Notes: generated by a model not told the origin, from the sequence alone. Positions 25,730 through 35,386 are shown, counted from the stretch's first letter. The stretch is DNA of 64,000 bases from Streptomyces durmitorensis (GCF_023498005.1 NZ_CP097289.1:6696001-6760000), one strand, 5' to 3'. A program made the numbers and translations.

Positions 25730-26224
25730 ATGAAGGCAGCGCGGAAGACGCTTGCGGGCGCGAGCAGGGGCATGCAAAGGCGCATGCGTACGGGCATGGG
25801 TGTGGGGATGCTGCTGGTACTCGTGGCGTGCGGCTCGGACGGCGACGACGCGGTGCCTGACACGGCGAGCGGCAGCCTGGAGCAGCTGGCGGCCAAGGCG
25901 CGGTGCGAGCCCGACATCCAGACGGATGCGGCCGAACTGCGGCAGGCCACCTGTGACAAAGGTGCCCGCCGCTACGTCCTAGTAACCTTTACAAATGCCC
26001 GTGGCCAGGCCGAATGGTTCGACGAGGCGACCGATTACGGCGGCACGTACCTCATCGGCAAGAAGTGGATCGCGGTCGGCGAGGAGAAAGTGGTCATGCG
26101 GCTGCGCGGCCGGCTCGGTGGGACGGTGGAGAAGTCCTCGCACCACTCGGGGAGTAGCGGTGGTGGGGATCACGAGGACAAGAGCCCGGGGCATTCGGGC
26201 CACTCCGGTCACCACACGAGCTGA
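25730..26224 (+). CDS. Small lipoprotein with His/Gly-rich tail
   Basis: The 164-residue product starts at ATG 25730 after GGTGGGA. A basic N-terminus and hydrophobic stretch end in LVAC with Cys34 as the lipidation site. The globular part carries two cysteines (ARCEPD, ATCDKG), and its order is ARRYVLVTFTNARGQAEWFD and GGTYLIGKKWIAVGEE. The last 35 residues are rich in His, Ser and Gly, which suggests metal binding. I do not know a named family. It is divergent from the GH89 gene. Confidence 0.75.
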   Translation: MKAARKTLAGASRGMQRRMRTGMGVGMLLVLVACGSDGDDAVPDTASGSLEQLAAKARCEPDIQTDAAELRQATCDKGARRYVLVTFTNARGQAEWFDEATDYGGTYLIGKKWIAVGEEKVVMRLRGRLGGTVEKSSHHSGSSGGGDHEDKSPGHSGHSGHHTS

Positions 26225-26274
26225 CCGCGCAGCGGTATGGGGGTCAGCCTGCGTACTGAGCCGATCAGTTCGGC

Positions 26275-27786
26275 TCAGTTGCAGCGCTTGCCGCTGTTGA
26301 TGCACTTGGCGACGCGCTGCATCAGCCTTTCGTCGAAGACGTTGATGAAGTCACCGTGGTCGGTGATCGGTTTGTGCAGCTGCTCGGGGAACGAGTCGAC
26401 GGCGAATCCCGGGCCCGGCGGTACGTCGTACACGATGCGCTGCACCAGCTGCGGAATGGCCTTGAACCCCTGCGGGCACGCGCCGCTCTGCTCGTCGGCG
26501 AAGGCCACATGCGTACGGTGGTTGGCGCTGTCGGTGTTCTGACCGTCCCAGCAGCTCTGGAAGTTGAAGGTCCGCACGACCTGGCTGCCTTCGGGGCAGA
26601 TCGGGTACTTGTCCTTCAGCTGGCGGTCCTCGAAGCCGGTGCAGCTCCAGGACGCGTTGGCATTGGCGTCGCCATTGGTGAGGGCCTTGGCGTCACCGGT
26701 GATGATGCGCAGGAAGCGCGGCATCGCGACGACCTTGCCCGTCGGATTCCCGGCGAATTTCAGCGTGACCGACGACGGCGTCTGGATCTCGCCGACATTC
26801 TGGTCCTTGCCGCCGCCGTCCGCCTGGGCGTCGTTCTCGTCCTGTCCGTTCTGCAGCCTCAGGACCGGCCAGTAATAGGTCGACTTGTCCCCTTGGTTCT
26901 GGCATGTGGTGTCGCCATTGGCGAGATCGTCATCACTGGAGAAGGCGTCCGTGGCCTGATTTCCGATGTAATCGTGCATATGGTGAGCGCCATTGCTCAC
27001 GCCGGGTGCGGCGATGACATTGTCCGGATTGAACTTGCCGTTCTCGTTCGTCCCGCATTTCGTGGTGAAGGTGCCGCGTGACGCGCCGCGCTGTTTGTCG
27101 GGGCGGTTGACGTTGGGCTGGACGGAGTTGATGTCGACGAAGTCGCCGGCCTCGGGTCCGTTGCCGTTCTGCTGGTCCGGAGGCTGCTGTGCACCGTCGT
27201 CCGGCGGCTGCTGCTGGTCGTCGCCGTCGCCGGGCGGCTGCTGGCCGCCGTCCTGCGGAGGCTGCTCCTGGCCGTCCCCGTCCTGCGGGGGCTGCTGCTG
27301 CCCGGCCGAGTCGTCGGCCCGCATGGTGCACGGCGCCATGCCGTCGATCCCCTGGGGCGGTTGACCTCCCGCCTGGTCGATCGACGAGCCGATGCCCTCG
27401 ATGGTCGGCCGCCGCTGCTCCTCAAGGGGTTCGAGCACGGCCTTGGCCTGCTCGGTGTCCTGTGCGTCGGCGAACTTCTCGTACGCGGCGGTGATCTGGG
27501 TGTCCAGCTCCGCGAGTCTGCGGTCGACGTCCTCGCGGGCGTCGTCCGGCACGTCGGAGAGCTGGGTGCCGACGTCCGGGCAGCTGATGGTCGCGAGGCC
27601 CAGGTTGTCGCCCTGCGCGCCCGACTGGGTCCTGGCGGACGGCGAATCGGGGCTTTCCCCGGCGTTCGCGTAGACATTCACCGCGACCATTCCGCCGCCG
27701 CCCAGGATGAGAGCCGCCGAGGCGGCGATCGCGCGCCCGGCGAGTTTTGATCGTTTTCGTGATGTGCGTCGTGGTGTGCGTCCCAT
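26275..27786 (-). CDS. Secreted DUF1996 protein with Pro/Gln/Asp-rich linker
   Basis: From ATG 27786 the product is 503 residues. An N-terminal signal ([20 protein letters not shown]) is followed by a helical region, then a low-complexity linker of [18 protein letters not shown] repeats (about residues 160-215). The DUF1996 domain follows, with [60 protein letters not shown] and HRTHVAFAD. The conserved His, Asp and Cys residues are kept. DUF1996 proteins occur in fungi and actinobacteria without a settled activity. A longer start at 27822 is possible. Confidence 0.85.
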   Translation of the reverse strand: MGRTPRRTSRKRSKLAGRAIAASAALILGGGGMVAVNVYANAGESPDSPSARTQSGAQGDNLGLATISCPDVGTQLSDVPDDAREDVDRRLAELDTQITAAYEKFADAQDTEQAKAVLEPLEEQRRPTIEGIGSSIDQAGGQPPQGIDGMAPCTMRADDSAGQQQPPQDGDGQEQPPQDGGQQPPGDGDDQQQPPDDGAQQPPDQQNGNGPEAGDFVDINSVQPNVNRPDKQRGASRGTFTTKCGTNENGKFNPDNVIAAPGVSNGAHHMHDYIGNQATDAFSSDDDLANGDTTCQNQGDKSTYYWPVLRLQNGQDENDAQADGGGKDQNVGEIQTPSSVTLKFAGNPTGKVVAMPRFLRIITGDAKALTNGDANANASWSCTGFEDRQLKDKYPICPEGSQVVRTFNFQSCWDGQNTDSANHRTHVAFADEQSGACPQGFKAIPQLVQRIVYDVPPGPGFAVDSFPEQLHKPITDHGDFINVFDERLMQRVAKCINSGKRCN

Positions 27787-27874
27787 GGGACTACGTACGC
27801 AACAGGAGCCGACCCTGTTCAATCACGCGCGGAATTGCTCCGCAATCCCTGTGGTGTTCGGTTCGGCGATCCGC

Positions 27875-28534
27875 TCAACGCTCTTGATCCAGATAGGCGA
27901 GTACGGCGAGGACCCGCCGGTTGTCGTCGTCGGAGACCGAAAGGTCCAGCTTCCCGAAGATGTTGGACGTGTGCTTGGCGATCGCCCGCTCCGTCACGAC
28001 GAGTTCCCCGGCGATCGCCGCGTTCGACCTTCCCTGCGCCATGAGTTCGAGCACCTCGCGCTCGCGCGGCGTCAGCTTGCCGAGCGGCTGGTCCGCCGAG
28101 CGCCGCGACAGGAGCTGCTGGATCACCTGCGGGTCCATCGCGGTACCGCCCGACGCGACCCGGCGTACGGCGTCGATGAACTGGTCGGCGTCGAAGACCC
28201 GGTCCTTCAGGAGATAACCGACCCCGCCGTTCCCGTCCGCGAGCAGCTCGCGCGCGTACAGCTGCTCCACGTGCTGGGAGAGCACGAGCACGGGAAGACC
28301 CGGCCGTGCCCGTCGCGCGGCGAGCGCGCACTGGAGTCCCTCGTCCGTGTGGGACGGTGGGAGCCGTACATCGACAATGGCCACGGCATCGTCGTCCGGC
28401 TCCAACTCGGCCAGGGCCTTGGTGAGTTCGGGCCCGGTCTCGACAGCGGCGGCGATCTCGAAGTCGAATGCCTCCAGCATCCGGACCAGACCGTCACGCA
28501 GCAGGAAGAGATCTTCGGCTAGGACAACTCGCAA
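27875..28534 (-). CDS. NarL/LuxR-type response regulator
   Basis: The 219-residue product has a receiver domain with the acidic Glu7-Asp8 pair and phospho-acceptor Asp55 (AIVDVRLPP). A LuxR helix-turn-helix starts near residue 150 (LTPREREVLELMAQGRSNAA, then IAGELVVTERAIAKHTSNIF). Its start overlaps the histidine kinase stop by 16 bases, so it is translated from the same mRNA. The pair is divergent from the MMPL exporter, a likely target. Confidence 0.93.
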   Translation of the reverse strand: MRVVLAEDLFLLRDGLVRMLEAFDFEIAAAVETGPELTKALAELEPDDDAVAIVDVRLPPSHTDEGLQCALAARRARPGLPVLVLSQHVEQLYARELLADGNGGVGYLLKDRVFDADQFIDAVRRVASGGTAMDPQVIQQLLSRRSADQPLGKLTPREREVLELMAQGRSNAAIAGELVVTERAIAKHTSNIFGKLDLSVSDDDNRRVLAVLAYLDQER

Positions 28535-29790
28535 GGGATCTCCATGGTCACCATGGTCGGGCCGCCCGCGGGACTGCTGACGGCCAGTACGCCGTCGAAT
28601 GTACCGAGTCGGCGTTCGATCCCGCTCAGTCCTGACCCCGCCCCGATGGACGCGCCGCCCTTGCCGTTGTCGGTGACCGCGATGCGCAGCATGCCCTGTG
28701 CGTGGTGGATGTCCACCCAGACGCGGTCCGCGCCCGCGTGCTTGATGGTGTTCGTCAGGGCCTCGCTCACCGCGAAGTACGCGGCCGCCTCCACCGGTTC
28801 ATCGGCCCGCCCGAGCAGCTCCACGTCCACGTCCGTGCGCACCGGAAGGCGCAGGGCCAGGGCCTTCACCGCGTCGCCCAGGCCGCGCTCGGCGAGCACC
28901 GGCGGGTGGATGCCACGGACCAGGTCGCGCAGCTCGGTCAGCGCCTCGCCGGAGTTCTGCCGGGCCTTGGCGATCAGTTCCTTGGCCTTGGCCGGGTTCT
29001 TCTCGATCATCGCCTCGATGGTGCCGAGGTCCATGCCCATCGCGACCAGGCGGGCCTGCGCGCCGTCGTGCAGGTCCCGCTCGATGCGGCGCAGTTCGGC
29101 GGCGGAGGAGTCCACGGCGTCGTGCCGGGTCTCGGTCAACCGGTCGACACGGAGGGCCAGTTCACGCTCCCGCATGGAGACGGTGGGCGCGAGCAGCGAG
29201 CGGGTCAGGAGGAAGTGGGCGCGCAGGATGGCGGGGCTGGAGAAGATGCCGACGACGCCGAGCGCGGTGCCGAGCAGGGCCGCCATGTTGGCGTCGGTCT
29301 GCGAGGTGACGTGGATGAAGCCGTACCACTCGCCGCCGCCCGCGTCGTAGATCGGCTTCCAGACGCCGAGGGCGAGGACGTAGCCGTACAGCGGGTAGAG
29401 CAGCAGCGCGGGCGCGAAGATCACCGTGACGTAGCCGGCGGTCATGTCGACGAGGAGCCACTGCAGGTCACGCCAGGTCGCCGGGTCCTTCAGGAGCAGC
29501 GAGGTGCGCTCCACCTGTCCGGTGACGCCCCTGCGCAGGTCCGCGGGGAAGGGGCGGTAGGGCCGCGGGATGTGGACGTCCGACCACGCGCCGGCCTGGG
29601 CGCGGCGCAGGTCGGCCCACTTGCGTACGCCGGTCAGGACCAGCGGGGTCGTGAAGACGCCGATCCCCAGCGTGATGAAGGCGATGGACAGGACCGACAG
29701 TACGAAGAGGGTGATCGAACCGGCGAGCATGATGACCGAAAGGAAGAGCCCCCGGGCTCCCGCGATCACGGATTCTCGGACCCTCGTCAT
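28519..29790 (-). CDS. NarL-type sensor histidine kinase
   Basis: The 423-residue product has membrane helices near residues 14-55, 115-150 and 170-190, and a sensor region with few extracytoplasmic residues. Its HisKA_3 dimerisation motif is ELRRIERDLHDGAQARLVAM, with phospho-acceptor His241. The ATPase domain has the N-box region ALTNTIKHAGADRVWVDI and the G-boxes DNGKGGASIGAGSGLSG. It phosphorylates the overlapping response regulator. The signal is not evident; membrane stress is common for this layout. Confidence 0.93.
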   Translation of the reverse strand: MTRVRESVIAGARGLFLSVIMLAGSITLFVLSVLSIAFITLGIGVFTTPLVLTGVRKWADLRRAQAGAWSDVHIPRPYRPFPADLRRGVTGQVERTSLLLKDPATWRDLQWLLVDMTAGYVTVIFAPALLLYPLYGYVLALGVWKPIYDAGGGEWYGFIHVTSQTDANMAALLGTALGVVGIFSSPAILRAHFLLTRSLLAPTVSMRERELALRVDRLTETRHDAVDSSAAELRRIERDLHDGAQARLVAMGMDLGTIEAMIEKNPAKAKELIAKARQNSGEALTELRDLVRGIHPPVLAERGLGDAVKALALRLPVRTDVDVELLGRADEPVEAAAYFAVSEALTNTIKHAGADRVWVDIHHAQGMLRIAVTDNGKGGASIGAGSGLSGIERRLGTFDGVLAVSSPAGGPTMVTMEIPCELS

Positions 29791-30021
29791 TTTCTGATCC
29801 CCATCTCTTCGAACGGCATGGCCACATTCTCGCCGCAGGGATCGGTGCGGGTCATTGGGTCCGGCACCCGAGCAGGGGGTGTACCTGACGACACCCCCGC
29901 ACCTCGCCCTGTGCTTCGGACAGTGGGGGGCTCGGCGGCTGGGTGGGCGGGCCGCCGATTTCTAGCGTTGTCCCCGTCATCAACCGGCTTATCCAAAGCT
30001 TACTTATGGGGGCGAAACGCC
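29791..30021. promoter_or_regulatory. Divergent control region of kinase and exporter
   Basis: The 231-bp gap between the kinase and exporter starts should carry both promoters. I see short direct and inverted GGGTGT/ACACCC-like elements near 29876-29900 (GGGGGTGTACCTGACGACAC, then CCCC), which may be the response regulator site. Confidence 0.35.
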
Positions 30022-32205
30022 ATGAGGCCAAACCTCGCGGCACGACTCGGCGTGTGGAGCGCACACCATCGCAAGACGGCCATCCTCGGTTGGCTGCTCT
30101 TCGTCGTGCTCGCCACGACCATCGGCGGGGCCTCGGGCATGGTCACCGCGTCCGACGACGAAATGGAGGTCGGCGACGCGGGCCGGGCCGCGACGATCCT
30201 CAAGGACGCGGGCGTCGAGGAGCCCGCGGGCGAGCTCGTCATGGTCAGTTCCAGGACGGCGGACGGCTGGCGGGGCGCGGCGAGCGACCTCTCCAAGGCC
30301 TTGAAGGCCACCGGCGAGACCCGGGAGATCCAGGCGCCGCTGCCCTCCGATGACGGCAAGGACGGACTGCTCCGCTTCGAGATGAAGGGCAAGTCCGACG
30401 AAGCTGCCGACCGCGTCCAGCCGGTGCTCGACGCGGTGCAGAAGGCCAAGGACGAGGGCGCCGCGAACGGCATCGCCGTCTACCAGTTCGGCGACGCCAG
30501 CTCCGAGAAGCACCTCGGCGACCTGCTCTCGGACGACCTCACCAGGGCCGAGTTCACCGCGGTGCCCCTCGCGCTCGGCATCCTCCTGGTCGCCTTCGGG
30601 GCCGTGGTCGCGGCGCTGCTCCCGGTCGGCCTCGCGCTGACCGCGTGCATCGGGGCCTTCGGCCTGCTCTCGCTCGCCAGCCACCAGCTGCACCTGTTCG
30701 AGACGACGTACTCGGTGATGTTCCTGATGGGGCTCGCGGTCGGCGTCGACTACTGCCTGTTCTACCTGCGGCGCGAGCGGGACGAGCGGGCGGCGGGGCA
30801 TGACGCCGAGACGGCGCTGCGGATCGCGGCGGCCACCAGCGGGCGGGCCGTGCTGGTCTCGGGCCTCACGGTGATGGTCGCGATGGCGGGCATGTTCCTG
30901 TCCGGCCTGCTCCTCTTCAAGGGCTTCGCGGTCGCCACGATCCTGGTGGTGTGCGTGGCCATGCTGGGCTCGGTGACGGTGCTTCCCGCGCTGCTCTCCG
31001 CACTCGGCGACCGGATCGACGCCGGCCGCATCCCGTTCCTGAACCGCAAGGGCAAGAAGGGCGCGCACGCCAGCGGCGGCATCGCGGGCAAGCTCCTGCG
31101 GCCCGTCCTCGCCAAGCCGAAGTTCTTCGCCGTCGGCTCGGCGGTCCTGCTCCTGGCGCTCGCGGCGCCCGCGCTCGGCATGAAGACCGAACAGCTGGGC
31201 CTGGAGAAGCAGTTCGGCTCGGACGCCCCGCTGTCGGTCTCCTTCCGGGAGATCACCCAGGAGTTCCCGGGCGGCCCCGCGCCGGCCCGGGTCGTCGTCA
31301 AGGCCGACGACATCGGGTCCAAGGAGATGCGCGCCGCGCTGGCCGCCGTGGTGCGGGACGCGGGCAAGGGCGCCGAACTCACCGTCCACAAGGACGCGGG
31401 CGTGGCCGAGATCGACGTACCGCTGCCCGGTGACGGCAGTGACGCGAAGTCGAAGAAGGCGCTCGGCGAACTCAGGGACGACGTGGTCCCCGCGGCCTTC
31501 GACGGCCTGGACGCGGAGGCCTACGTCGGCGGAGACCTCGCCTCGTCCGAGGACTTCAGCGACCAGCTCAGCAAGGGCATCGTGCCGGTGTTCGCCTTCA
31601 TCGCGGCGGTGACGTTCCTGCTCATGCTCTTCAGCTTCCGCTCGGTGGTGATCGCGGTGACGTCCATCGCCCTCAACCTCCTTTCGGTGGGCGCCGCCTA
31701 CGGCGTGATGACCGCGGTCTTCCAGCACGGCTGGGGCGCGGAGCTGATCGGCTCGGAGCAGGTGGGTGCGATCGAGAACTGGATGCCGCTCTTCGTCCTC
31801 GTGGTGCTCTTCGGCCTGTCGATGGACTACCACGTCTTCGTGGTCTCGCGGATCAGCGAGGCGCGGAGTCGGGGCCTGGACAACCGCGCGGCGATCCGCG
31901 AGGGCATCACGCGGACCGCGGGCGCGGTGACGGGTGCGGCCGTGATCATGGTGGCGGTCTTCGGGGTCTTCGGCACCCTGTCCATGCAGGACATGCAGCA
32001 GATGGGCGTGGGCCTCGGCGTGGCGGTCCTGCTGGACGCGACGGTCGTACGGATGGTGCTGCTGCCGTCCCTGATGACGCTCCTTGGCGAGCGCAACTGG
32101 CGTACGCCGCGGGGGCTTTCGTGGCTTCCTCGCATCTCTCATGGCGAGGCGCCCGCAGCAGCGGGGCAGCCTGAGCCCCGGCCGGTTCCGTCGGCCACGG
32201 TGTAG
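30022..32205 (+). CDS. MMPL-family RND exporter
   Basis: The 727-residue product has the duplicated MMPL layout: a first membrane helix (KTAILGWLLFVVLATTIGGA), an exported loop, five helices with GLAVGVDYCLFYLRRERDE, then a second exported loop and helices with FGLSMDYHVFVVSRISEARS. The two Asp-Tyr pairs in these helices are the proton relay of the family. Members export lipids or drugs. It starts at ATG 30022 with GGGGG 13 bases before. The divergent two-component system probably switches it on. Confidence 0.93.
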   Translation: MRPNLAARLGVWSAHHRKTAILGWLLFVVLATTIGGASGMVTASDDEMEVGDAGRAATILKDAGVEEPAGELVMVSSRTADGWRGAASDLSKALKATGETREIQAPLPSDDGKDGLLRFEMKGKSDEAADRVQPVLDAVQKAKDEGAANGIAVYQFGDASSEKHLGDLLSDDLTRAEFTAVPLALGILLVAFGAVVAALLPVGLALTACIGAFGLLSLASHQLHLFETTYSVMFLMGLAVGVDYCLFYLRRERDERAAGHDAETALRIAAATSGRAVLVSGLTVMVAMAGMFLSGLLLFKGFAVATILVVCVAMLGSVTVLPALLSALGDRIDAGRIPFLNRKGKKGAHASGGIAGKLLRPVLAKPKFFAVGSAVLLLALAAPALGMKTEQLGLEKQFGSDAPLSVSFREITQEFPGGPAPARVVVKADDIGSKEMRAALAAVVRDAGKGAELTVHKDAGVAEIDVPLPGDGSDAKSKKALGELRDDVVPAAFDGLDAEAYVGGDLASSEDFSDQLSKGIVPVFAFIAAVTFLLMLFSFRSVVIAVTSIALNLLSVGAAYGVMTAVFQHGWGAELIGSEQVGAIENWMPLFVLVVLFGLSMDYHVFVVSRISEARSRGLDNRAAIREGITRTAGAVTGAAVIMVAVFGVFGTLSMQDMQQMGVGLGVAVLLDATVVRMVLLPSLMTLLGERNWRTPRGLSWLPRISHGEAPAAAGQPEPRPVPSATV

Positions 32206-32212
32206 CTCCGCT

Positions 32213-32273
32213 GGGGGCGCGGTGATCTGCGGGCCGGCTGTGGCTGGTCGCGCAGTTCCCCGCGCCCCCGCCT
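32213..32273. repeat. Degenerate copy of the palindromic intergenic element
   Basis: GGGGGCGCGGTGATCTGCG and GCGCAGTTCCCCGCGCCCCC are imperfect inverted arms around GGCTGTGGCTGGTC. The right arm matches the outer arm of the element at 2287-2404. It lies between convergent genes and may terminate both. Confidence 0.7.
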
Positions 32274-32282
32274 TGTCTCCCG

Positions 32283-33278
32283 CTAAAGCCCCAGCGCCTT
32301 CGCTTCCTTCTCCGGGGCCAGGCCCACCACCGGGCGGTCGGGGCGCTGCGGGGCCACTCCGCCGATCGACCGGAGCCAGGCCCATGTGTCCGCGACCGTC
32401 TCCGCGACCGGCCGCGCACGGAGCCCCGCGGCCGCCGCCTTCTGTGGCGACGTGCGGTGCATGGAGTCGTGCATGTCGCCCGGCGGGGCCCACACCGGCA
32501 GCTCCATCCACGGCTCGATGCCGTGCTCGGAGATCACCGAGGGGTCGGTCCACCGCAGCTCCACGTCGTCCGCGCCGGCCACGGCCACGCACGCCTTCAG
32601 TAGCTCTTCCGTCGTCGTGTGCGCGATGGGGGAGACGATGTTGTACGGGCCGTGCAGACCCGCGAAGGCCGCGTCGAGAACCCACTCCGCGAGGTCCCGC
32701 GCGTCGATGTACTGGAGGTCCAACTCCTGTGGCCCCGGGGCCAGTACGGGACCGCCGCGGGCGACGCGATTCAGCCACCACGGAAGCCGCCCGATGTTCT
32801 CGTACGGACCGAGGATCAGCCCCGCACGGGCGAGCACCGTGCGCTCGGCCCCGAACTCCGCGAGCGCCGCGAGCTCCCCGCCCCGCTTGTCCTCGGCGTA
32901 CGCCACCGCGTCCGCGCCGGGATCACCCTCGACGAGAGGGTGGTTCTCGTCGGAACCCGCCGCGATCGGCCATTGGTACACGGAGACGCTCGACACGTAC
33001 ACGTACCGCCCCACCCGCCCCGAGAGCAGCCGCGCCGACTCGCGCACAGCCCGCGGCGCCCCCGACCAGGTGTCGACGACGACGTCCCACTCGCCGTCGG
33101 AGGCAGCGAGCGCGTCGAGGCCGCCCTCCGCCGTACGGTCACCGAGCAGCGACACCGCACCCGCGGGCGCCTCATGGCGACCGCGGTGGAAGACCGTCAC
33201 CTCCCAGCCGCGCGCAAGGGCCGACTCGACGACGGCCCGCCCCACGAACTCCGTACCACCCAGCATCAGAAGTCTCAT
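32283..33278 (-). CDS. NAD-dependent epimerase/reductase-like SDR protein
   Basis: The 331-residue product begins MRLLMLGGTEFVGRAVVESA, an extended Rossmann nucleotide site, and has GRYVYVSSVSVYQ with a catalytic-type Tyr. The YxxxK motif is not clean, which is common in the atypical extended SDR group (isoflavone-reductase or mRNA-binding-like). A conserved RAGLILGPYENIGRLPWWL segment precedes the C-terminal substrate domain. Substrate unknown. It converges with the MMPL gene. Confidence 0.88.
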   Translation of the reverse strand: MRLLMLGGTEFVGRAVVESALARGWEVTVFHRGRHEAPAGAVSLLGDRTAEGGLDALAASDGEWDVVVDTWSGAPRAVRESARLLSGRVGRYVYVSSVSVYQWPIAAGSDENHPLVEGDPGADAVAYAEDKRGGELAALAEFGAERTVLARAGLILGPYENIGRLPWWLNRVARGGPVLAPGPQELDLQYIDARDLAEWVLDAAFAGLHGPYNIVSPIAHTTTEELLKACVAVAGADDVELRWTDPSVISEHGIEPWMELPVWAPPGDMHDSMHRTSPQKAAAAGLRARPVAETVADTWAWLRSIGGVAPQRPDRPVVGLAPEKEAKALGL

Positions 33279-33362
33279 GCCGACGACTCTGCACGCCGGG
33301 AGCCGCCCGGGGAACAGGTTTCTGCTAGTGGCAGAGCCCGGCCCCGGGCGGAAAGTCCGAGG

Positions 33363-33965
33363 TCAGCGGGTCGTCGGCGGTGCGTACTTGTAGCCCACGC
33401 GCCGCACCGTCTGGATCGTCTGACGGTGGTCGGCGCCGAGCTTGCGCCGCAGCCGCGCGATGTGGACGTCGACGGTGCGCCCGTCGCCCACGTGCCCGTA
33501 CCCCCACACCGTGGTCACCAACTGGTCGCGCGTGTGCACCCGGTGGGGGTGGGCGACGAGATGGGCGAGCAGCTCGAACTCCAGGTACGTGAGGTCGAGT
33601 TGGCGGCCGTCGACGTCCGCCGCGCGCTGCACGGTGTCGATCCGGACAGGCCCGCCGGAAGCGGGCCCCCGCGCCTGACCGGCGGGCGCGGCGGGCTGCA
33701 GCGGCTCGGGCTCGGCGGCGGCGGCGTGGGGCTCCTGCCCGGCCGGTACGAGGACCAGGTAGCCGATCATCGGCGGCTGGCCCGGCAGCGTGGGCAGCGT
33801 GTGCTGGGGCGCGGGCAGCCAGGTCGCGCCCGGCGGCAGGAAGTCGGTGATCTGCACCACCTCGTCCGGGGCGACGGCCCGCAGCCGCCCCCGGCCGGGG
33901 CTGGTCAGGGGCGTGGCGGTGGCAGTGGAAGCGGTGGACGCCGAGAAGGTACGGGAGTTCGCCAT
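33363..33965 (-). CDS. OmpR-type winged-helix regulator without a receiver domain
   Basis: The 200-residue product has a disordered N-terminus, then a conserved TDFLPPGATWLPAPQHTLPT segment. After an Ala/Pro linker comes the OmpR/PhoB DNA-binding domain (residues 115-197: LDLTYLEFELLAHLVAHPHR, RDQLVTTVWGYGHVGDGRTV, DVHIARLRRKLG, VRRVGYKY). No phosphorylatable receiver is present, so activity must be set by abundance, ligand or partners. It lies downstream of glnII on the same strand, with about 390 bp and a terminator between, and a possible leader ORF lies in front of it. Confidence 0.88.
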   Translation of the reverse strand: MANSRTFSASTASTATATPLTSPGRGRLRAVAPDEVVQITDFLPPGATWLPAPQHTLPTLPGQPPMIGYLVLVPAGQEPHAAAAEPEPLQPAAPAGQARGPASGGPVRIDTVQRAADVDGRQLDLTYLEFELLAHLVAHPHRVHTRDQLVTTVWGYGHVGDGRTVDVHIARLRRKLGADHRQTIQTVRRVGYKYAPPTTR

Positions 33966-34053
33966 GGAGGTCAGCTCTTTCGCGCGGAGGAGTCGTCAGT
34001 CGTCGAGGACGTACGTACGTCGTGCGCGTCAGGCGAAGGCCGGGTGAACGGCT

Positions 34054-34176
34054 TTAGAGGGCCTGCGCGTTCCTCGCGCGGCAACACACCCGGTCGAAGT
34101 CATGGTGCTGACGGGAAGGCCAGAACGGCTCGAGGTCGTGGTGACGACCCGTCGCGGTGTTCCCGTAGCTGCCCAT
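34054..34176 (-). CDS. Possible 40-residue leader ORF
   Basis: An ATG at 34176 opens a 40-codon frame, MGSYGNTATGRHHDLEPFWP and then SRQHHDFDRVCCRARNAQAL, with about 85 percent G/C in third positions. It ends 88 bases before the winged-helix gene on the same strand. The adjacent Cys-Cys and clustered His/Arg codons recall leader peptides that sense amino-acid supply. The ribosome site (TGGGG) is poor, and no homology is known to me. Confidence 0.35.
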   Translation of the reverse strand: MGSYGNTATGRHHDLEPFWPSRQHHDFDRVCCRARNAQAL

Positions 34177-34297
34177 GACCCCATTGAAGCAGATGGGAGG
34201 GGCCGCGGTCGTTCCCTCTCGCACGCTGATACGCCTCCTTGGACAACCCTTGGCGTGAATTGGTCCCTCCGGTCCCGCCTGCCGAAGTCCCGCATGC

Positions 34298-34336
34298 CGA
34301 AGGGGGCGCCCACCGGTCCGGCGGGCGCCCCCTTCG
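34298..34336. terminator. Hairpin terminator of glnII
   Basis: Perfect 14-base arms CGAAGGGGGCGCCC (34298-34311) and GGGCGCCCCCTTCG (34323-34336) with an 11-base loop lie 22 bases past the glnII stop. Confidence 0.75.
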
Positions 34337-34357
34337 AAATCCCGCGGACGGGCGGGG

Positions 34358-35386
34358 TCAGACCTGGCCGGCCTTCTCCAGGGCGGTGCAGCACGTGTCG
34401 ACGAGCAGCCGCGTCACGACGTACGGGTCGACGTTCGCGTTCGGGCGGCGGTCCTCGATGTAGCCCTTCTGCTCCACCTCGACCTGCCACGGGATGCGGA
34501 CCGAGGCGCCGCGGTCGGAGACGCCGTACTTGTACTCGTCCCACGGGGCGGTCTCGTGCAGACCGGTCAGGCGGTCGTCGATCCCGGCGCCGTAGTTCTT
34601 GACGTGGTCGAGCGGCTTCGAGCCCTCGCCGAGGGACTCGCAGGCGGTGATGATCGGCGCGTAGCCCTCGCGCATCGCCTTCGTCGAGAAGTTCGTGTGC
34701 GCGCCCGCGCCGTTCCAGTCGCCCTTCACCGGCTTCGGGTCGAGGGTGGCCGACACCTTGAAGTCCTCGGCGGTGCGGTAGAGCAGCCAACGGGCGATCC
34801 ACAGCTGGTCGGAGACCTCCAGGGGCGCGAGCGGGCCGACCTGGAACTCCCACTGGCCCGGCATGACCTCGGCGTTGATGCCGGAGATCCCGAGGCCCGC
34901 CTTGAGGCAGTTCTCCAGGTGCGCCTCGACGACGTCACGGCCGAAGATCTCGTCCGCGCCGACGCCGCAGTAGTAGCCGCCCTGCGCGGCCGGGAAGCCG
35001 CCGACGGGGAAGCCGAGCGGGCGGTCGCCCTCGAAGAAGGTGTACTCCTGCTCGATGCCGAAGATCGGCTCCTGCGAGGCGAAACGGTCCTCGAGCTCGG
35101 CGAGCGCGGCACGGGTGTTGGTCTCGTGCGGCGTCATGTCCGTGTTGAGGACCTCGCACAGCACGAGTACGTCGTCGCCGCCGCGGATCGGGTCGGGGCA
35201 GGTGAAGACCGGCTTGAGTACACGGTCGGAGGCGTGACCCTTGGCCTGGTTGGTGCTGGATCCGTCGAAGCCCCAGTTGGGGAGCTCCGCGCCGTCCGCC
35301 ATGATCTTCGTCTTCGAACGGAGCTTGGCGGTCGGCTCGGTGCCGTCGATCCAGATGTACTCAGCCTTGAAGGTCACGGGGGCCAT
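34358..35386 (-). CDS. glnII: Glutamine synthetase type II
   Basis: The 342-residue product is the short eukaryote-like GSII. It has WIDGTEPTAKLRSKTKIM, LPNWGFDGSSTNQAKGHASD, the ATP and glutamate motifs GIEQEYTFFEGDRPLGFPVG, GISGINAEVMPGQWEFQVGP, KGDWNGAGAHTNFSTKAMRE, and GVSDRGASVRIPW at the end. It makes glutamine from glutamate and ammonium with ATP. GSII lacks the adenylylation tyrosine of GlnA, so GlnE should not control it. A GlnR-type box lies about 80 bp upstream. ATG 35386 is preceded by AAAGGATGG. Confidence 0.97.
   Translation of the reverse strand: MAPVTFKAEYIWIDGTEPTAKLRSKTKIMADGAELPNWGFDGSSTNQAKGHASDRVLKPVFTCPDPIRGGDDVLVLCEVLNTDMTPHETNTRAALAELEDRFASQEPIFGIEQEYTFFEGDRPLGFPVGGFPAAQGGYYCGVGADEIFGRDVVEAHLENCLKAGLGISGINAEVMPGQWEFQVGPLAPLEVSDQLWIARWLLYRTAEDFKVSATLDPKPVKGDWNGAGAHTNFSTKAMREGYAPIITACESLGEGSKPLDHVKNYGAGIDDRLTGLHETAPWDEYKYGVSDRGASVRIPWQVEVEQKGYIEDRRPNANVDPYVVTRLLVDTCCTALEKAGQV

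Noticed and set aside
30004..32781. 925-residue frame opposite the MMPL gene
   Set aside because: It has the same G+C effect and shows no motifs, and the MMPL gene is certain.
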